Shown piece by piece: positions 23,901-36,400 of a stretch of 64,000 bases of DNA. The notes beneath the pieces were generated by a model. That model did no database searches. It was not told the DNA's origin and saw nothing but the letters and a program-made list of their open reading frames with translations. Every line of letters starts with the position of its first letter. Position 1 is the first letter of the stretch. This DNA is from Glebionis coronaria. Lineage: Eukaryota; Streptophyta; Magnoliopsida; Asterales; Asteraceae. The DNA lies in assembly GCA_025667525.1 (NCBI GenBank), contig CM046876.1:24267224-24331223 (forward strand), read 5' to 3'. The position numbers and the translations under genes are program-made.

Positions 23901-26006
23901 CTGCATGTAACACTAACATAAGGAAGCATCTAACTTTTTAATATTAATATAAGGTCATGTTTGATACAGTGGAATGGAATAGAGAGAAACATAATGAGAA
24001 ATGCATCTCTTATTAGAGAAACACAGAGAATGAAATATTTCAAACATAGTCTTTCTCCGCTTTGTCAATGTGATAATCATCATCGTGGTTGAAGAAATAC
24101 GGTATAACAATGAATTTGGCACATGCTCCTAAACATTGTAAAATTTTAAAATCCCAACACCTCATTATTGCCTAGCGATGGTCATAATTCATGTTGAAAC
24201 TGATTTATGAAATGGATTATCTTTTGATCTCATCTATATTTATTGATAACTTCAATCCATGATTAAACCAATATGGTTTGATTGTTACATCTCTTGTTTT
24301 GAATGTTACAATAATCAAATTAATGATAGTAACTTTCCATCATTGAATTTTTGTTTAATGTAGTCCACAAGAATTACAAATCATCCAGATGACTTTCAAT
24401 GATTGATTACTTTATTGGTATTATACTTGTACAAATTAAGCGGATAAATAAATCATACATTGTTGGGAACAAGTTTTACCAATAACAGCAGTTTATAAAG
24501 ATCAAGTTACCTAGTTGATTAAATTTTCATTCCATTACTATAATACTATCAAACAAGAGAATCGATTTTCATTCATATTTCTTGTGTTTATTCTTTGTTT
24601 ATTCCAAACATCGAAATCATAATTTTTCAACGGACCTATTCCTTTTCTTTGTCATTCCATTCTCTAAAGCAATTCCATTATGTAGTATTTCCTCGTAGCA
24701 TACGTACCCTAAGTATGCATAAACTTAATGTAACATAAATAAGCGGGACTTTTATAAACAAACTAGACATAATTCGCTAGAAATAAGCGGCACTTTTCTA
24801 GTCCACTGTAAACAAACTAGACATAATTATTATGAAATACACATGGTTCGGGGTAGGTGCTTTTGAAATAATGGTAGTTTCACACAGGAATGCACAACAC
24901 AGTTTCAGTGAATAAAGAAGTTTGGGACTACAATTGCAAGTTAAAGCGACTATCGTGAAACGCTGTAAAAGCAACTAAATACAACTTTTTCTTTTCAATG
25001 GTTCAAGTGACAAAATATCAAGCATGTTCGATTAACCATTATCTCAAATTGTTTTTAGCTTACAAAGAGTAGGAAGTCACTAATGGTTAAATAAAAACAA
25101 TTGCATACTTTTATCCATGATCAAGCAGGTGCTATTAACCATTATCGCGAGTGATATGTGAAACTTCGTATGACTTTTGAGCAACAAAAAGTGACACACC
25201 TAAAGAGTACTATAATGAGACTCAAAACTTTGAGCTATTAGATATATAAAATACAAAAGCCCAGTAACTAACTAGGTTGTTTGAAAAACACTAATACTGA
25301 GGCTATGGTGCACCTAAGATAAGTGAGAGGGAAATCCAAGGATAGATTGCTCTACAACCCAAAACCTACTAATTAACCAAAACCAAAACAATATATACAT
25401 AAAAACCATGAGATAAAGAGGCACGTATGCTCATTGGTGATGATACTTGATAAACAATTTTCATATCTAAAACGTTAGTCAATTCATTAATTCGTAGCAG
25501 AACCTAAACAATATTTTTTATAGATACTTAGGGGCAAACAAGGTTCTTAGAATATAATCATAGTTACATGCATCTAACCGGTTAGATAAAATAACAACTA
25601 AGACCAAATTATCATGATTTTAGTTGTGAAATCTGACTTGATGTATGAAGTATCACAACAAGTTCGCTACCATCTGCAAATCATTACAACTATGGCTAGA
25701 AGGTTAATCATTAACCTAGGTAAGTTACTTAGAGTCCCTGATTCACACAACAACTACTCTTTATTTTCATGGCACACCATTCATAATCCACCATCACTTG
25801 CGTATTTCATCAAACACCTTGTCATCAATTAGGTTCCACAAGATTTACCAACAAAACTATATCTAATTTCTAGATTATTGAATGAATTTTATATACCAAA
25901 GATTGAGAAAACACTAACGGGATCTACAAAAACAGTTAAATCAACAACTAAATAAACACAAAGAAAAAGGAAAAACTCTAAATCTCATAAAATTAAGATC
26001 ACTTAC
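23901..26006. other. AT-rich stretch, no gene recognised
   Basis: About 2.1 kb without recognisable coding sequence, transposon ends or RNA genes. If the segments at 23840-23900 and 26007-26340 belong to one transcription unit, this would be intron plus lost exons. The 72-codon plus-strand stretch at 25614-25832 shows no coding character and is not called. Confidence 0.4.
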
Positions 26007-26340
26007 TGTGAGTGGTTTGCTACGATGGTGTTGACAGATGATTGGGGTGCTTACAGCCTTCATCAACATCATTTTCAATCATCAATCCTCACCACCAACC
26101 TCTCAATCCTCATCGCCAACCTTTTCAAGTAAGCTTCATCTTTAACTAGCGCGTGACGCACAATATATTAAATTAGGATAGTGATTGATGAATAAATTAA
26201 AAATAGATAGTAACGTCATACCTGAACAGAAAGATCTACGGTGGTGATGACGTAGACGGCAGAGATAGGTGATCTACTTGAATTATATCTTTATACTTTT
26301 TCTATTTGGATGGAAAGATGAAGGAATGTTATGATGGATT
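26007..26340 (-). other. Possible first exons of a host transcription unit
   Basis: On the minus strand, a segment ending GTTCAG is followed by donor GTATGACG (26222 boundary). A second segment, 26007-26120, follows a possible acceptor TTGAAAAG and ends at CTCACA before GTAAGTGATC, a near-perfect donor. The first segment has no ATG; the second has four in three frames and no long frame. This could be a 5' untranslated region, a non-coding RNA or a broken gene. Support rests on splice motifs only. Confidence 0.25.
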
Positions 26341-26487
26341 TATGGGGAAAAAGAAAGACTGAAACCAAAATAGACAAGAAAATAGGTTCTATCAGATTTA
26401 AATCTTAGATGAATTTAGATCGTTGGATTAAAGGCAAATAAAGGGTGGGGATTTGTTCCTCAAAATGCAAGAAAAAACAAGGATGTA

Positions 26488-26787
26488 AAATAACTTTTCT
26501 TAGTATGAAACACCAAACTTTGTATATTTCTCAAACTCTTAAACTATATAAAGATACTACAACAAGAGAAGAAGATTGAACACTACAAGAAATGCTTGTG
26601 TGTGTTTTGGTGTGCTAAACTAGTAGGAAAACCATTCTATTTATAGGTTACAAAGTTACTCTCAAGTTGCTTAAAAGATACTTCCAACTTGCTTATTACT
26701 AATTGCTTATCAAGTTGAATGCAGTACCACTTGGTTGTATTCATTGAACCTTAGAAACTTCCACATATGAGCCATATTATTCTCACA
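26488..26787 (-). repeat. 3' LTR of Copia element D, truncated
   Basis: This repeats the right part of the LTR at 50314-50716 (shared phrases CCAAACTTTGTATATTTCT and GTAGGAAAACCATTCTATTT) and ends TTCTCACA at 26787. About 80 bases present at the left of the other LTR are missing here. The left edge is therefore a deletion or rearrangement point, and no target duplication is found. Confidence 0.8.
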
Positions 26788-26800
26788 AATCTCCACCTTG
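26788..26800 (-). other. Polypurine tract of Copia element D
   Basis: The minus strand reads CAAGGTGGAGATT directly before the LTR start TGTGAGAATAA, which is a typical Copia polypurine tract. Confidence 0.8.
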
Positions 26801-26856
26801 ACGAATATCAAGTATTCAATCTCGACGTCAATCATGTGGAGTTTTCAAATCAACCT

Positions 26857-27689
26857 TCAAGTTTTCACAACATTGTTCAAGTCCAAAAAATAATTGAACT
26901 TGATCCTAACTAATACTTTAGTCAGCATATCAGCAAGATTCTTAGAAGTATGAAGCTTCTCGATTCTAACTCCACCTTCTTCGAGTATCTCTCGTATGAA
27001 ATGATACCTAACATCAATTTGCTTCGTCCTTGCATTATAAACTTGATTCTTTGCTAAGTGAATTGCACTCTGACTTTCAAAATGCATCGTGACAAATTTC
27101 TGATTGATTCCAAGTTCACCGAGCAACCTTTGAATCCAAATTGCCTCCTTCACAGCCTATGGAATTGCCATATACTTTGCTTCTGTAGTTGACAAAGCAG
27201 TAGTTGACTGTAAGGTAGACTTCCAACTATTTGGAGCTTTTGCTAGAGTAAAAACATAGCCCATCGTAGATCTTCGCTTGTCTAAATCTCTAGCATAGTG
27301 GGAATCACAATATCCTTTCACCCACTGACTACTTACATGTTCGAATACTAACCCGACATCTAGTGTGTTATGGATATACCTTAGTTTTCATTTCACAGCT
27401 TGCCAATGTCCGTTCCAGGGTTATGCATATACATGCTCACCAGGCCAACAACATGACATATATCTGGTCGAGTACATATCATAGCATACATTAAGCTACC
27501 AACCACATTTGCATAAGGTACTTTTTCCATGTAAGCCCTTTCTGCATCATCTTTCAGTTGCATAGCAGCACTAATCTTGAACTGAGAAGCGAGTGGAGTA
27601 CTAAATCGTTTTGTTTGCTTGTCGAACCCAAAACGCTCTCAGATATTGTTTCTGAGTCAAACAAAGCTTCCTCAATTTTCTGTCTCTAA
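26857..27689 (-). pseudogene. Copia element D: end of reverse transcriptase and RNase H
   Basis: The minus strand from 27153 keeps 98 open codons with EAIWIQRLLGELG, the NQVYNARTKQIDVRYHFIRE segment and ADMLTKVL, the conserved end of Copia RNase H. The part between 27689 and 27153 is in a different frame from the reverse transcriptase upstream (offset of two bases), so at least one frameshift lies there. The protein ends at 26857, close to the polypurine tract. Confidence 0.85.
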
Positions 27690-28301
27690 CTATCTCCATG
27701 TCATCTTTGCTTCACCGAGATCCTTCATCTCAATTTCGCTTTTCAACCGAGTCTTCAACTTTTTAACCTCATCTAGACTCTGAGAAGCTATCAACATATC
27801 GTCCACATATAGAATAAGATCTATGAAGGAATCATCTTGTAGCCTTTTCAAATAGACATAATGGTCGTATTTGCTTCTCGTGTACTTCGACTCCATCATA
27901 AACTTATCAAATCGCTTGTACCACTGCCTTGGGGATTGCTTCATTCCGTACAACGATTTATGAAGCTTACATACTTCATGCTCTTTTCCAGCAACTTTGA
28001 ATCCTTCCGACTGAACCATATAGATTTCCTCTTCCAAGTCTCCATGTAGAAATGTTTTCTTCACATCCATCTGAACTAGATCAAAATCCAACCGTGCTAC
28101 CAAAGCCAACAAAATTCTAGTAGAGGAATGTTTTACCACTAGAGAAAAAACTTCACTATAATCAATTCCTTTTTTCTGAGCGTAGCATTTAGCTACCAAT
28201 CTTGCTTTGTAGCGAATGTCATCTTGGCTAGGAAATCCTTTTTTCTTTGCATACACCCATTTGCATCCAATTGCCTTCTTCCCTTCGGAGAGGTTGGTCA
28301 A
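27690..28301 (-). pseudogene. Copia element D: reverse transcriptase
   Basis: 203 open codons contain the Copia reverse transcriptase landmarks in order: GCKWVYAKK, KARLVAK, DYSEVFS, LVQMDVKKTFLHGDLEEEIY, LYGMKQSPRQWYKRFD and the catalytic YVDDMLIAS. The strand agrees with the integrase fragments upstream, giving integrase before reverse transcriptase, the Copia gene order. In the conserved block, Ala of the usual MDVKTAFL-type motif is Thr here (KKTFL). The frame ends at 27690, with a frameshift before RNase H. Confidence 0.92.
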
Positions 28302-28823
28302 CTCCCATGTCTGATTTTTCTAAAGAGACTGCATTTCTTCGCTCATGGCAGTCCTCCACTTCTTGTTCTCTGAGTCTTGAGCCGCTTCAGAGTAAGTAGT
28401 AGGAACATCATCAGCTGCAGTTGAAGATGCACAAGCCATCGTATCTTTAAAGCGGGCAGGCTTTTTGGTTTTTCTTTTTGGCCTGATAGTAGCAATTGAT
28501 TCATATTGTTGTTGTCGAGGTTCTTCGGGCTGAACCTCCTCTTCTTCAAAATCTCCTTTTACCATAGGATAATCATCATAGATTACTCTATCTCCTGGTA
28601 CAGTTATTCTTTCAATCTCCACCTTTTTTAGATTTCCATCCAACTGCTCAGCATTCACATTGTTCAACATGGCAGATTCATTAAAGGTGACATCCTTGCT
28701 AAAGATCGTATTCTTTGTCTTTGGACACCATAAACGATAGCCTTTGATTCCAGAGGTGATCCCCATTAATAATGCTTTCTTTGCTCTAGGATCCAACTTT
28801 GATTCATGCACATGATAATACAC
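28302..28823 (-). pseudogene. Copia element D: integrase C-terminal region and linker
   Basis: 167 codons hold KLDPRAKKALLMGITSGIKG and YRLWCPKTKNTIFSKDVTFNE, the standard C-terminal part of Copia integrase. They are followed by the variable acidic linker that precedes reverse transcriptase. The frame matches the adjacent reverse-transcriptase segment; a stop codon at 28320-28322 separates them. Confidence 0.88.
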
Positions 28824-29006
28824 AGCCTAACTAAATACAAGTATGAAATCATAATCAGTAACAGGTTTCCCATACCATTTCTCCAATGGTGTCTTCCTAT
28901 CAATAGCAATTGATGGCAAACGATTAACAAGGTCGCACACATACGTCACAGCTTTAGCCCAAAATTCTTTACCCCGCCCATCATTATATAACATACACCG
29001 AACTTT

Positions 29007-29672
29007 CTACAACAAGGTTTGGTTCATGCGTTCAGCCACCCCATTCTGTTGTCGTGTATGTCTTAAAGTGAAATTCCTCACGATGCCTTCATCTTCACAA
29101 ATTTTTGTGAAAAGATAATTTTTATCCTCTCCGCCATTATCTGTCTTGAGATGTTTGATCGTTCTGCACGTCTGAGTTTCTATCATCTTTTTCCACTTAA
29201 TGAACACTCCTAGCACTTCATCCTTTGTCTTCAACGTGTACACCCAAACTCTACAGGAAAAGTCATCAATAAATGTCACATAGTAGTGTCTCCCTCGTAA
29301 ATATTTTATCTTTAAGGGACCTTACACATCAGAGTGGACATAATCCAAGATACCTTGTGTCTTATGGATAGTTGTCCTAAATTTCACCCTTGTCGTCTTC
29401 CCTTTAATGCAATGCTTAAAGAGATCCAACTTACAGGACTTGGACCCTTTAAATAATCCTTGCTTTATGATCAAATTCAATGATTTTTCTCCTGCATGTC
29501 CTAAGCGTATATGCCATATCTTCACAGCTTCTGAGTTTCTATCATCATCAGTAACATGTGCTACAGTTCCAACAATTGTTATACCCTTATAGTGATACGT
29601 GTTGTTTATTTTACGAATACCCTTCATTACTACAAGTACACCAGAGATGATCTTCATAACCCCATCTTTCAC
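29007..29672 (-). pseudogene. Copia element D: integrase zinc finger and catalytic core
   Basis: The 29322-29672 part carries WHIRLGHAGEKSL and, further on, FKHCIKGK. This is the HHCC zinc-binding region, but the first cysteine of the CxxC pair is replaced by Phe. After an in-frame stop at 29322-29324, the 29007-29279 part has TFIDDFSCRVWVY, KTDNGGE and NGVAERMNQTLL, the catalytic core. A frameshift separates this block from gag/protease upstream. Confidence 0.88.
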
Positions 29673-29851
29673 TCTTACTTCAAACCTTTATATTCTAAAG
29701 TACCAACAGAAATGAGATTCTTCTTCAACTTTGGCGAATAACGAATGCCTTTCAAGGTCACAACTGTTCCGTCTTCATTCTGTAATCGAATGGAACCAAT
29801 ACCATGAGTAGTGAGGGGAGTTTCGTCTGTCGTATAAACAACTTCCTCATG

Positions 29852-30713
29852 TTATTTAAAATTACTAAACCACTCTTGATATGTTGTAATATGATTGCTA
29901 CATGCGGAATATAATAGCCATATATCATAAGCATTTCTACTTGACCATGTTTCTAGTGAGAGATTTGATTCTTCTTCATCACACTTAGTGACATTCAACT
30001 CAACTAGAGCTTTCCCTTTATAGTGATTATATTTGGTTTTCAACTTAGGACAATCTCTCTTCCAATGACCTTTTTCATGACAAAAGGTACATTCATCTTT
30101 TCTTAGTCTTTTCCTTGACTTGGATCTCCATCTCTCATCGGTGCTCCTCTTCTGCGAACGACCTCTAACTAACAAAACTTCCGCGTCTCCACTAGAACTA
30201 ATCTGCTTGTCCTTCATTCTCAATTCTTTACTATACACGGCAGCACAAACTTCACTAAGAGACACATCATCCTTCCCATTTAGTAGAGTTGTTTCAAGCA
30301 ACTCATACTCCTCTGTAAGCGATCCTAAAGTATCAACGCTAGATCCTTGTCTTTGAACACCTCATCCATATTCACCAAATCGGTTACTAATTGGTTAAAA
30401 CTAGTAATGTGATCATTCATTGTGGTACCCGGCACATATGTGAAGCGAAAAAGTCGCTTCTTCATAAAGACCTTATTCTGACAATTCTTATTTAGAAATT
30501 TCTCTTCCAACGCCACCCATAATTTGTAGACAGATATTTCTTTTGAAAAAGCATATCATTGCTCTCTCGAAAGACATGAACGACTCGTACCACAAGCTAA
30601 CCGATTGATGGTCAACCAATTCCTCTCTTATACATCCTCTGGTTTACTTTCTTCAATGGCAATGTCTAGACCTTGCTGAAAAAGAGCATCTAGAACCTCA
30701 TTTTGCCACATAC
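29852..30713 (-). pseudogene. Copia element D: gag 3' part and protease start
   Basis: This continues the gag reading that starts at 50180 and is split by element E. After the E junction, WQNEVLDALFQQGLDIAIEE is readable, then stops and a frameshift occur (30516-30325 and 30301-29852 are in different frames). A perfect CCHC zinc knuckle, CTFCHEKGHWKRDC, lies at about 30091-30050. Next comes WLLYSACSNH, where protease normally starts with a catalytic Asp: Asp is Tyr here, so the protease would be inactive even without the stops. Confidence 0.88.
30709..30713. repeat. Target-site duplication of element E (left copy)
   Basis: CATAC precedes the left LTR and follows the right LTR at 50049-50053. 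It also splits the gag frame of element D cleanly, which proves insertion of E into D. Confidence 0.9.
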
Positions 30714-33431
30714 GGTAAGAACTCGTATTTTTCCTGGTATTATTTTAGTCTTTTATTCGTGCTTCTTGAATTTTCTAACGTATTATATTTTCTTGTATTC
30801 TTACATGTAAATCATGAGATCATGATAATTTTAATAAATTATACTTTTTAAGTATTTTCTGATCATTAGTAATACTTTATCAGGAATTATAAAATTCCTT
30901 ATTTTATTTTTTTCCATATTTATTTAAATCAAAGTTTTTGATTTAAGAACACCCATGTGTATTTTACAATGAGTTTACTAAAAAACAATGAATAACGAGG
31001 ATTACTAATGATCACGATACCGACGGATGCCCAAGATTTTTCGTTTTATTGTCGATTGTTTTGATAATTAATATATTCAACGATTACGTTTTAATTATGT
31101 GTTAACTCGTGTCGGGAAACCATATTATCATATTTATGATGCATTTTAACTTTTGAAAAGTATTTTTACGAAACCCGAGCCTCGTAAGTATTTTCAAAAT
31201 TTACTAATAGTCATTTTCTACCTATTTTACTATTAAATTGCTTTTAAGTTTAAAAGATTGCAAAATTTACAAAACAAACCCTTCACCCCCGCTATGTAAA
31301 CTTATTTCACCTAACTAATCTCATTTTCATACTAAAAAACATACACTACATTTTTTTCTTTCTCTCCTTCTTTCTTCCTTAATATGTCGCCACCCCTCAT
31401 CACCTAAAACCACCATAGATCTTGAATTCTACCATGTTTTAGCCAAAACTAAACGTAGACCCATGTTTAAAATTCTTTGGTACCAAAATTTCTGCATGCA
31501 ACAACTTTCAAGTTTTCATATGATTTATGACTGGAAAAATATTTTGATGATCATGCATGTGGTGATCATGACAAAATCATGGTGTTTTGATCATAAAAAG
31601 GTTTTATTGTTTATCTTTGATTTTGTTAATATTTGACATGCAAGTATTAGGGATTAATAAAAATTGTTTAGGATGATGTATGGATAATATTAGCAATGGG
31701 AGATTTGTGAAAATGGGTCAAAATAATCTTCTAATGTGATTTTCTAAAAAGAATTTTTGACCAGCAGGTTTAGGTATATTTTTCGTAGGTCAAAGTTTGA
31801 TAAAATCTTGATATTATAGGATAATTTTGTAGTGGTTTTCGATACGCTCGTGTTGATATAAGATAGAGCTTCTAACTCAAAACGAGGAAGAAGTTGCGCT
31901 AGTTTGATTATTCGTGTACCGGGAGACGAGTATCGACACAATCCGAATTTGTTGTCGATATTTGGATCGAATCTCGGGGACCATAAAATGCGTTTTACAA
32001 CTGGTCAAGGGTTGTTCTCAGACCCTATACTTAGCACTTTGAGTCTATTTTCAAGGTCAAGTGTCGATTTTGCTAATGGTAAAGGTTAGGATGGTCAAAA
32101 TGGTTTCACGAGTCAAGTATACAAATGTTTTCAAGTCTAGAAATATGTTGAGCAGGTGGTTCTAAAATGTAAATCACTGAATGAAATTTAAACTGGGTTT
32201 ATTTCAGGTAATGATTGAGTTTTTTCACCAAGTTTCATAAAAATCCGAGTTTTCTAAGTATGAGAAATTAGCGAGTACATTTGGTATGTACCGGCAGATT
32301 TTTATCGAGGAAGTATATAATAAAGTGATCATATAGAAGGGTCTTGTAGTACCAATTGCATTGTTGTTCTTTCGGGTTTGTCTTGGTATTACAATGTTGA
32401 TTTTTATATTATTAAGTATGGTTTATACTTGAGTCAGTTATTAAAAATGTGCGCGGCTTATTTGGTAGGTTGCGGCTTTCATGTTTACTAGACATCCATA
32501 TCGTAGGTGATCATCTTGCCACTACTGTTTCTAGTTAGCTTCTGAGTACAATGATTCACTTACCTCATGGCTAAGGTGAGTTCATAGCCCCTTTTTACTT
32601 GTACAATTTTTCTAAATGCGGGGTGATATTTTACATGGTGGAACACATCCATTTAAAAACTGTATGTTATCCAGAACTTGTATGCTATCCAGACTTGTAT
32701 GCTTTCCAATAGTTTTCATTAATATTATTGCTTTTAGTCAATAGCCTTAAGTTTCCTCTCTTGATCATGAAACATTAATTTACTTGTGTTGCTAAGCACA
32801 AATATTGTGGGTGGATCCGTCGGGATTGACAATCCCTGTTCCGATTACCTTAATGCATTTAACATTTGATTTGTTACTGGAGTATTTAGGCTGAATACTC
32901 ATTAGAGGAACTTACATTGAGTTAAGCTTTGGTTCATGAACTAAACACAATAATAATGTTTGAGACTATGGTTAATGTACATAACCATTTTCCCTATTTC
33001 TTGTTTATAAATGAATGCTTGTGTTCTACACCTTTACTGCTAAACTTATGAATATCACTTAACTTTATGTTGACGATTTTACATGGTTAATCTCAGGTAT
33101 TAATACTTAGTTCTGCTTGGGGTGAGAGCCTGTAGGATATTTATCGCAGCTTGGAGATTTCTGTGATACTCTTTAAACTTTGGTTTTATCTAAAAACCGT
33201 CAGAAGATTATTCTGTATTTTGGGTAACTATATGTTATAAATCATGATGAAATAATAAATTTTTCCGTATAAAACTTTGGGACCTATGTTTAAAACTCTG
33301 ATCTTTTATGATGTAATGTATATGTTTATTATGTCAATTTTGTGTCAAAATTATTTCATTGTTTCGTGTACCATGACGTGGAACCCCTTTGCTACCTAGT
33401 TGTTTCCTTGCCTGATTCTGGGGGTCTCACA
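30714..33431 (+). repeat. 5' LTR of Tekay-like element E
   Basis: A 2.7 kb LTR running from GGTAAGAACTCG (first base T-to-G compared with the right copy, TGTAAGAATTCG) to GGGGTCTCACA. It repeats at 39077-41624 plus 49895-50048. By eye identity is about 90% with several small indels, so this insertion is much older than B or C. No gene is inside. Confidence 0.9.
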
Positions 33432-36400
33432 GATTGGTATCAGAGCGATTGTTATTGGGAACTGAGTCAATTTTCAAAACTTAGTCTATAACCGAAAGTT
33501 CAAATATTTCATGTTTCTAAGTGTCAAACACTTAATCCGCCATTTTTTTTAATATCTGCGCGGGTAACTCTCTAATCTTTATTATTTACTTCTAATTATC
33601 GTTATAATATTTCATCTCTTGATTACATTTTGAAATATCACATTACCTTATTAACAATAATTACTATGTCTTTTCAAAGCCTATGTGCTTTATGAATTAT
33701 CGTTGGATATTACTTGATTACATATGCTCTTACGGCATTTCTTGAATTCTTGTTCTTGTAAACTTGATCTTGTTACAATAATTTCATATTGTTATGAAAT
33801 TTCATACTTGCATTCGGAGCGTGTGTGCTGCCGACTTTTACTACTCACTTCTCTAAGTACTATTGCTATCTTGTTTATGCGTGATACGACTGACCTCATA
33901 TACTCGTTCGTCTTGAACCATCTGTTTTTCTCAGCTCACTGTTACATGTTGTCGTATTCTCGTGATACCATTATTCAGGATCAAATAAGTACTGCTTTCA
34001 ATGAAACTTCTGATTTTCATTTTACTACAGTGCGTGTTACCTTCATTGTTTAACTCTTTTAAGATATCTATTTAAATATCCAAATTGTTATCTGACCATT
34101 CGTGATTGGATGTCTAGTCTATACACGATTGTGTAGCTCAATGATTCTCTAAAAAGACTAAAGGATATCGTGTGAGTCACACATCTCGAAGCACTCCTTA
34201 AATCCGTGTCGAATAATATCGTGAGTTTTTGTAACCTTGACTGACCCTTACGTCACTGTTTTACATGGCACTCGTATATCGATTAAATTTATTATTTCAT
34301 TGACCAATCTACGTTTTGACTTCAAAATGCAACGTTCGTTTTTATCTTGGAAGTACCATCGTTATCTTGTAATTCATCCTCTCTTATGTATACTTCTATT
34401 ACCTTGTATCCTTCCCTTTCATTAAACCTCCTCGCTCCGGAAGTGAAACCCGTTAATGTTCCATTTCTTTATAAGTATGTCTTGTGATTTTGGAAAATCA
34501 AGCCGCCAAGAGACCTCCCTGCATTGCATCTTGAAATCGAAGACACGGATGTCATGCGTCATTTTTTATTTCTTAGTTTATTATTGGCATTCTTGAACCA
34601 TTTCTATACTATATTTTTCTTTACATGCTAAATTGTACAATCTATTCTCTTTCGTCTTTATGGAATCCACAAGTCGTGTGTGTACATAGATTCTGGGTTA
34701 TTATGAAATTGATTAAGTTTCAAGGTGTGTCAAAAAATATACTTTCTGTAGAAAAGTTACATGTAATTTAACGATGTCGAGAAAATATTTCTGTAAACTT
34801 TAGACATAAAATTTGACCTGAAAATCTTAAAAACGAGCAAGTTACGCTCATTTGAAATTGTAAAATTTAAGAACTTATTTTTGCGTGTTTCTAAAATATC
34901 ATTTTGTTGACAGATTTAATGCAACGACATTTTCGTCTATTTTTTATCCGTTTCAAGTCTTGAGTAAAACTAGAAAGTTGTTCAAAATATCGTTTGACAC
35001 CCAATTGCTTTATACTTCGGGTCTTAAACATATCATTTAGTGAGTCAATTGGTCTGGTCAGACCCAAAAGTCAAACTTAAAGGTTAAAACTGATAGAATT
35101 TAAAAATGTGGTTGGAAGCCTTTTTGAGTTTGTTTGAGCCCGTATAACTATAGCGAATGAGATTTTACAACTACCAAACATTGATTGCATTTGAAATTGT
35201 TAAAAAATAATAACTTTGAGTCCGGTCATACATACATATATCTTGAAATTTTGGAACCAAGTGATTTGATAAACCGATGATGAACTATATGTTTCAAAAT
35301 AATGTGTATATTTTTATGCGTCACTATTTACGTGCTAAATTCCTAACCTTTTCTAAAATAGAAAATTTCGGGTTGGTTGTATTATTCGAGAACTGATATT
35401 CCATTTTCTTTAAAGATTATTTATGTCAAATAAATGAGGATGTGTATACATATGGATTCCTTTACCCTTTCTTTTATGCATGACTTATTGTCATTTTATT
35501 TTATCTTTCTTCTACTTCTAACATACCACTGATTTTGGCCGATGACTGAAATTCTTGTTTCACATCCTTTGTTATCATTTTGACACGTGTCTCAGGACGA
35601 TTCCGGCTAAACCTTTTGAAACTTTATCAACTTGTAACTATTTCAATGATTGTCTTGAACTTCTATTTATTACCCTCGTGTAAACCACTCGCTATTTTAT
35701 AAAATATCATCATGTTACCATATAAACTCAAACTGGTATTGTTTGCGAATCATTTTACAAAATGTTTCACTTGGGCCTTACTAACTACTTGAATGTTATC
35801 TTATAAAATTATTTAATATTTATTTTACAATGTATTGTCACAAAATTTTTCAACAACTGGTCTTGTAAAGAATTCTTGTAACAATAAAATTGTTGATTTA
35901 AACATTTAGCCAATTAGTTACTAGCGAAAAGTTTCATAAATTATTTTGATTCCGTTTTTACAAATGGAATTATATGCATATTTTAGATCATATGATATGT
36001 AATACTGGTTTGATGAAGTTGAGGATCGCATTGCTAGTCCTAAATTATGCATGGCCTGATCAACTATGCGTAATTCAAAAGGAGCCATGAGAGGCCGAAT
36101 AGTAGTCACCTTTAATATTTGACCAAGAATCAACTTTTTAATTATGTTCTATAAAAAGTTAGATAAAATAAAGTTTTAAAAACTTTTACATCTTATGCGA
36201 GTAGCACTAGTTCGCGACATACACCTATGAACCCTTATCTTTTCTTGAACAAAGTACATGCCTCTAGCACATATTTCCTTACTCAACGATTTTTGTTTAA
36301 CTTGTTACCTCATATTCCTTTGTGATACAATTCTCGTTACCACTCATCTAATTATCGACCATTGATGTTCGTTTGCAAGTCTTAAATTTATATTACAAGG

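Noticed and set aside
26221..26487. Missing 80 bases of the D 3' LTR
   Set aside because: I searched the flank for the missing LTR end and a matching AAATT duplication and did not find them; the left end of D is reported as truncated rather than complete.
33434..33446. tRNA gene fragment suggested by TTGGTATCAGAGC
   Set aside because: It is the 12-13 base primer-binding site next to an LTR; no cloverleaf can be formed from the flanks.
33724..34053. 109-codon plus-strand frame in element E as gag
   Set aside because: Position would fit gag, but the sequence lacks any gag motif and is rich in Ser, Leu and Phe like translated AT-rich non-coding DNA.
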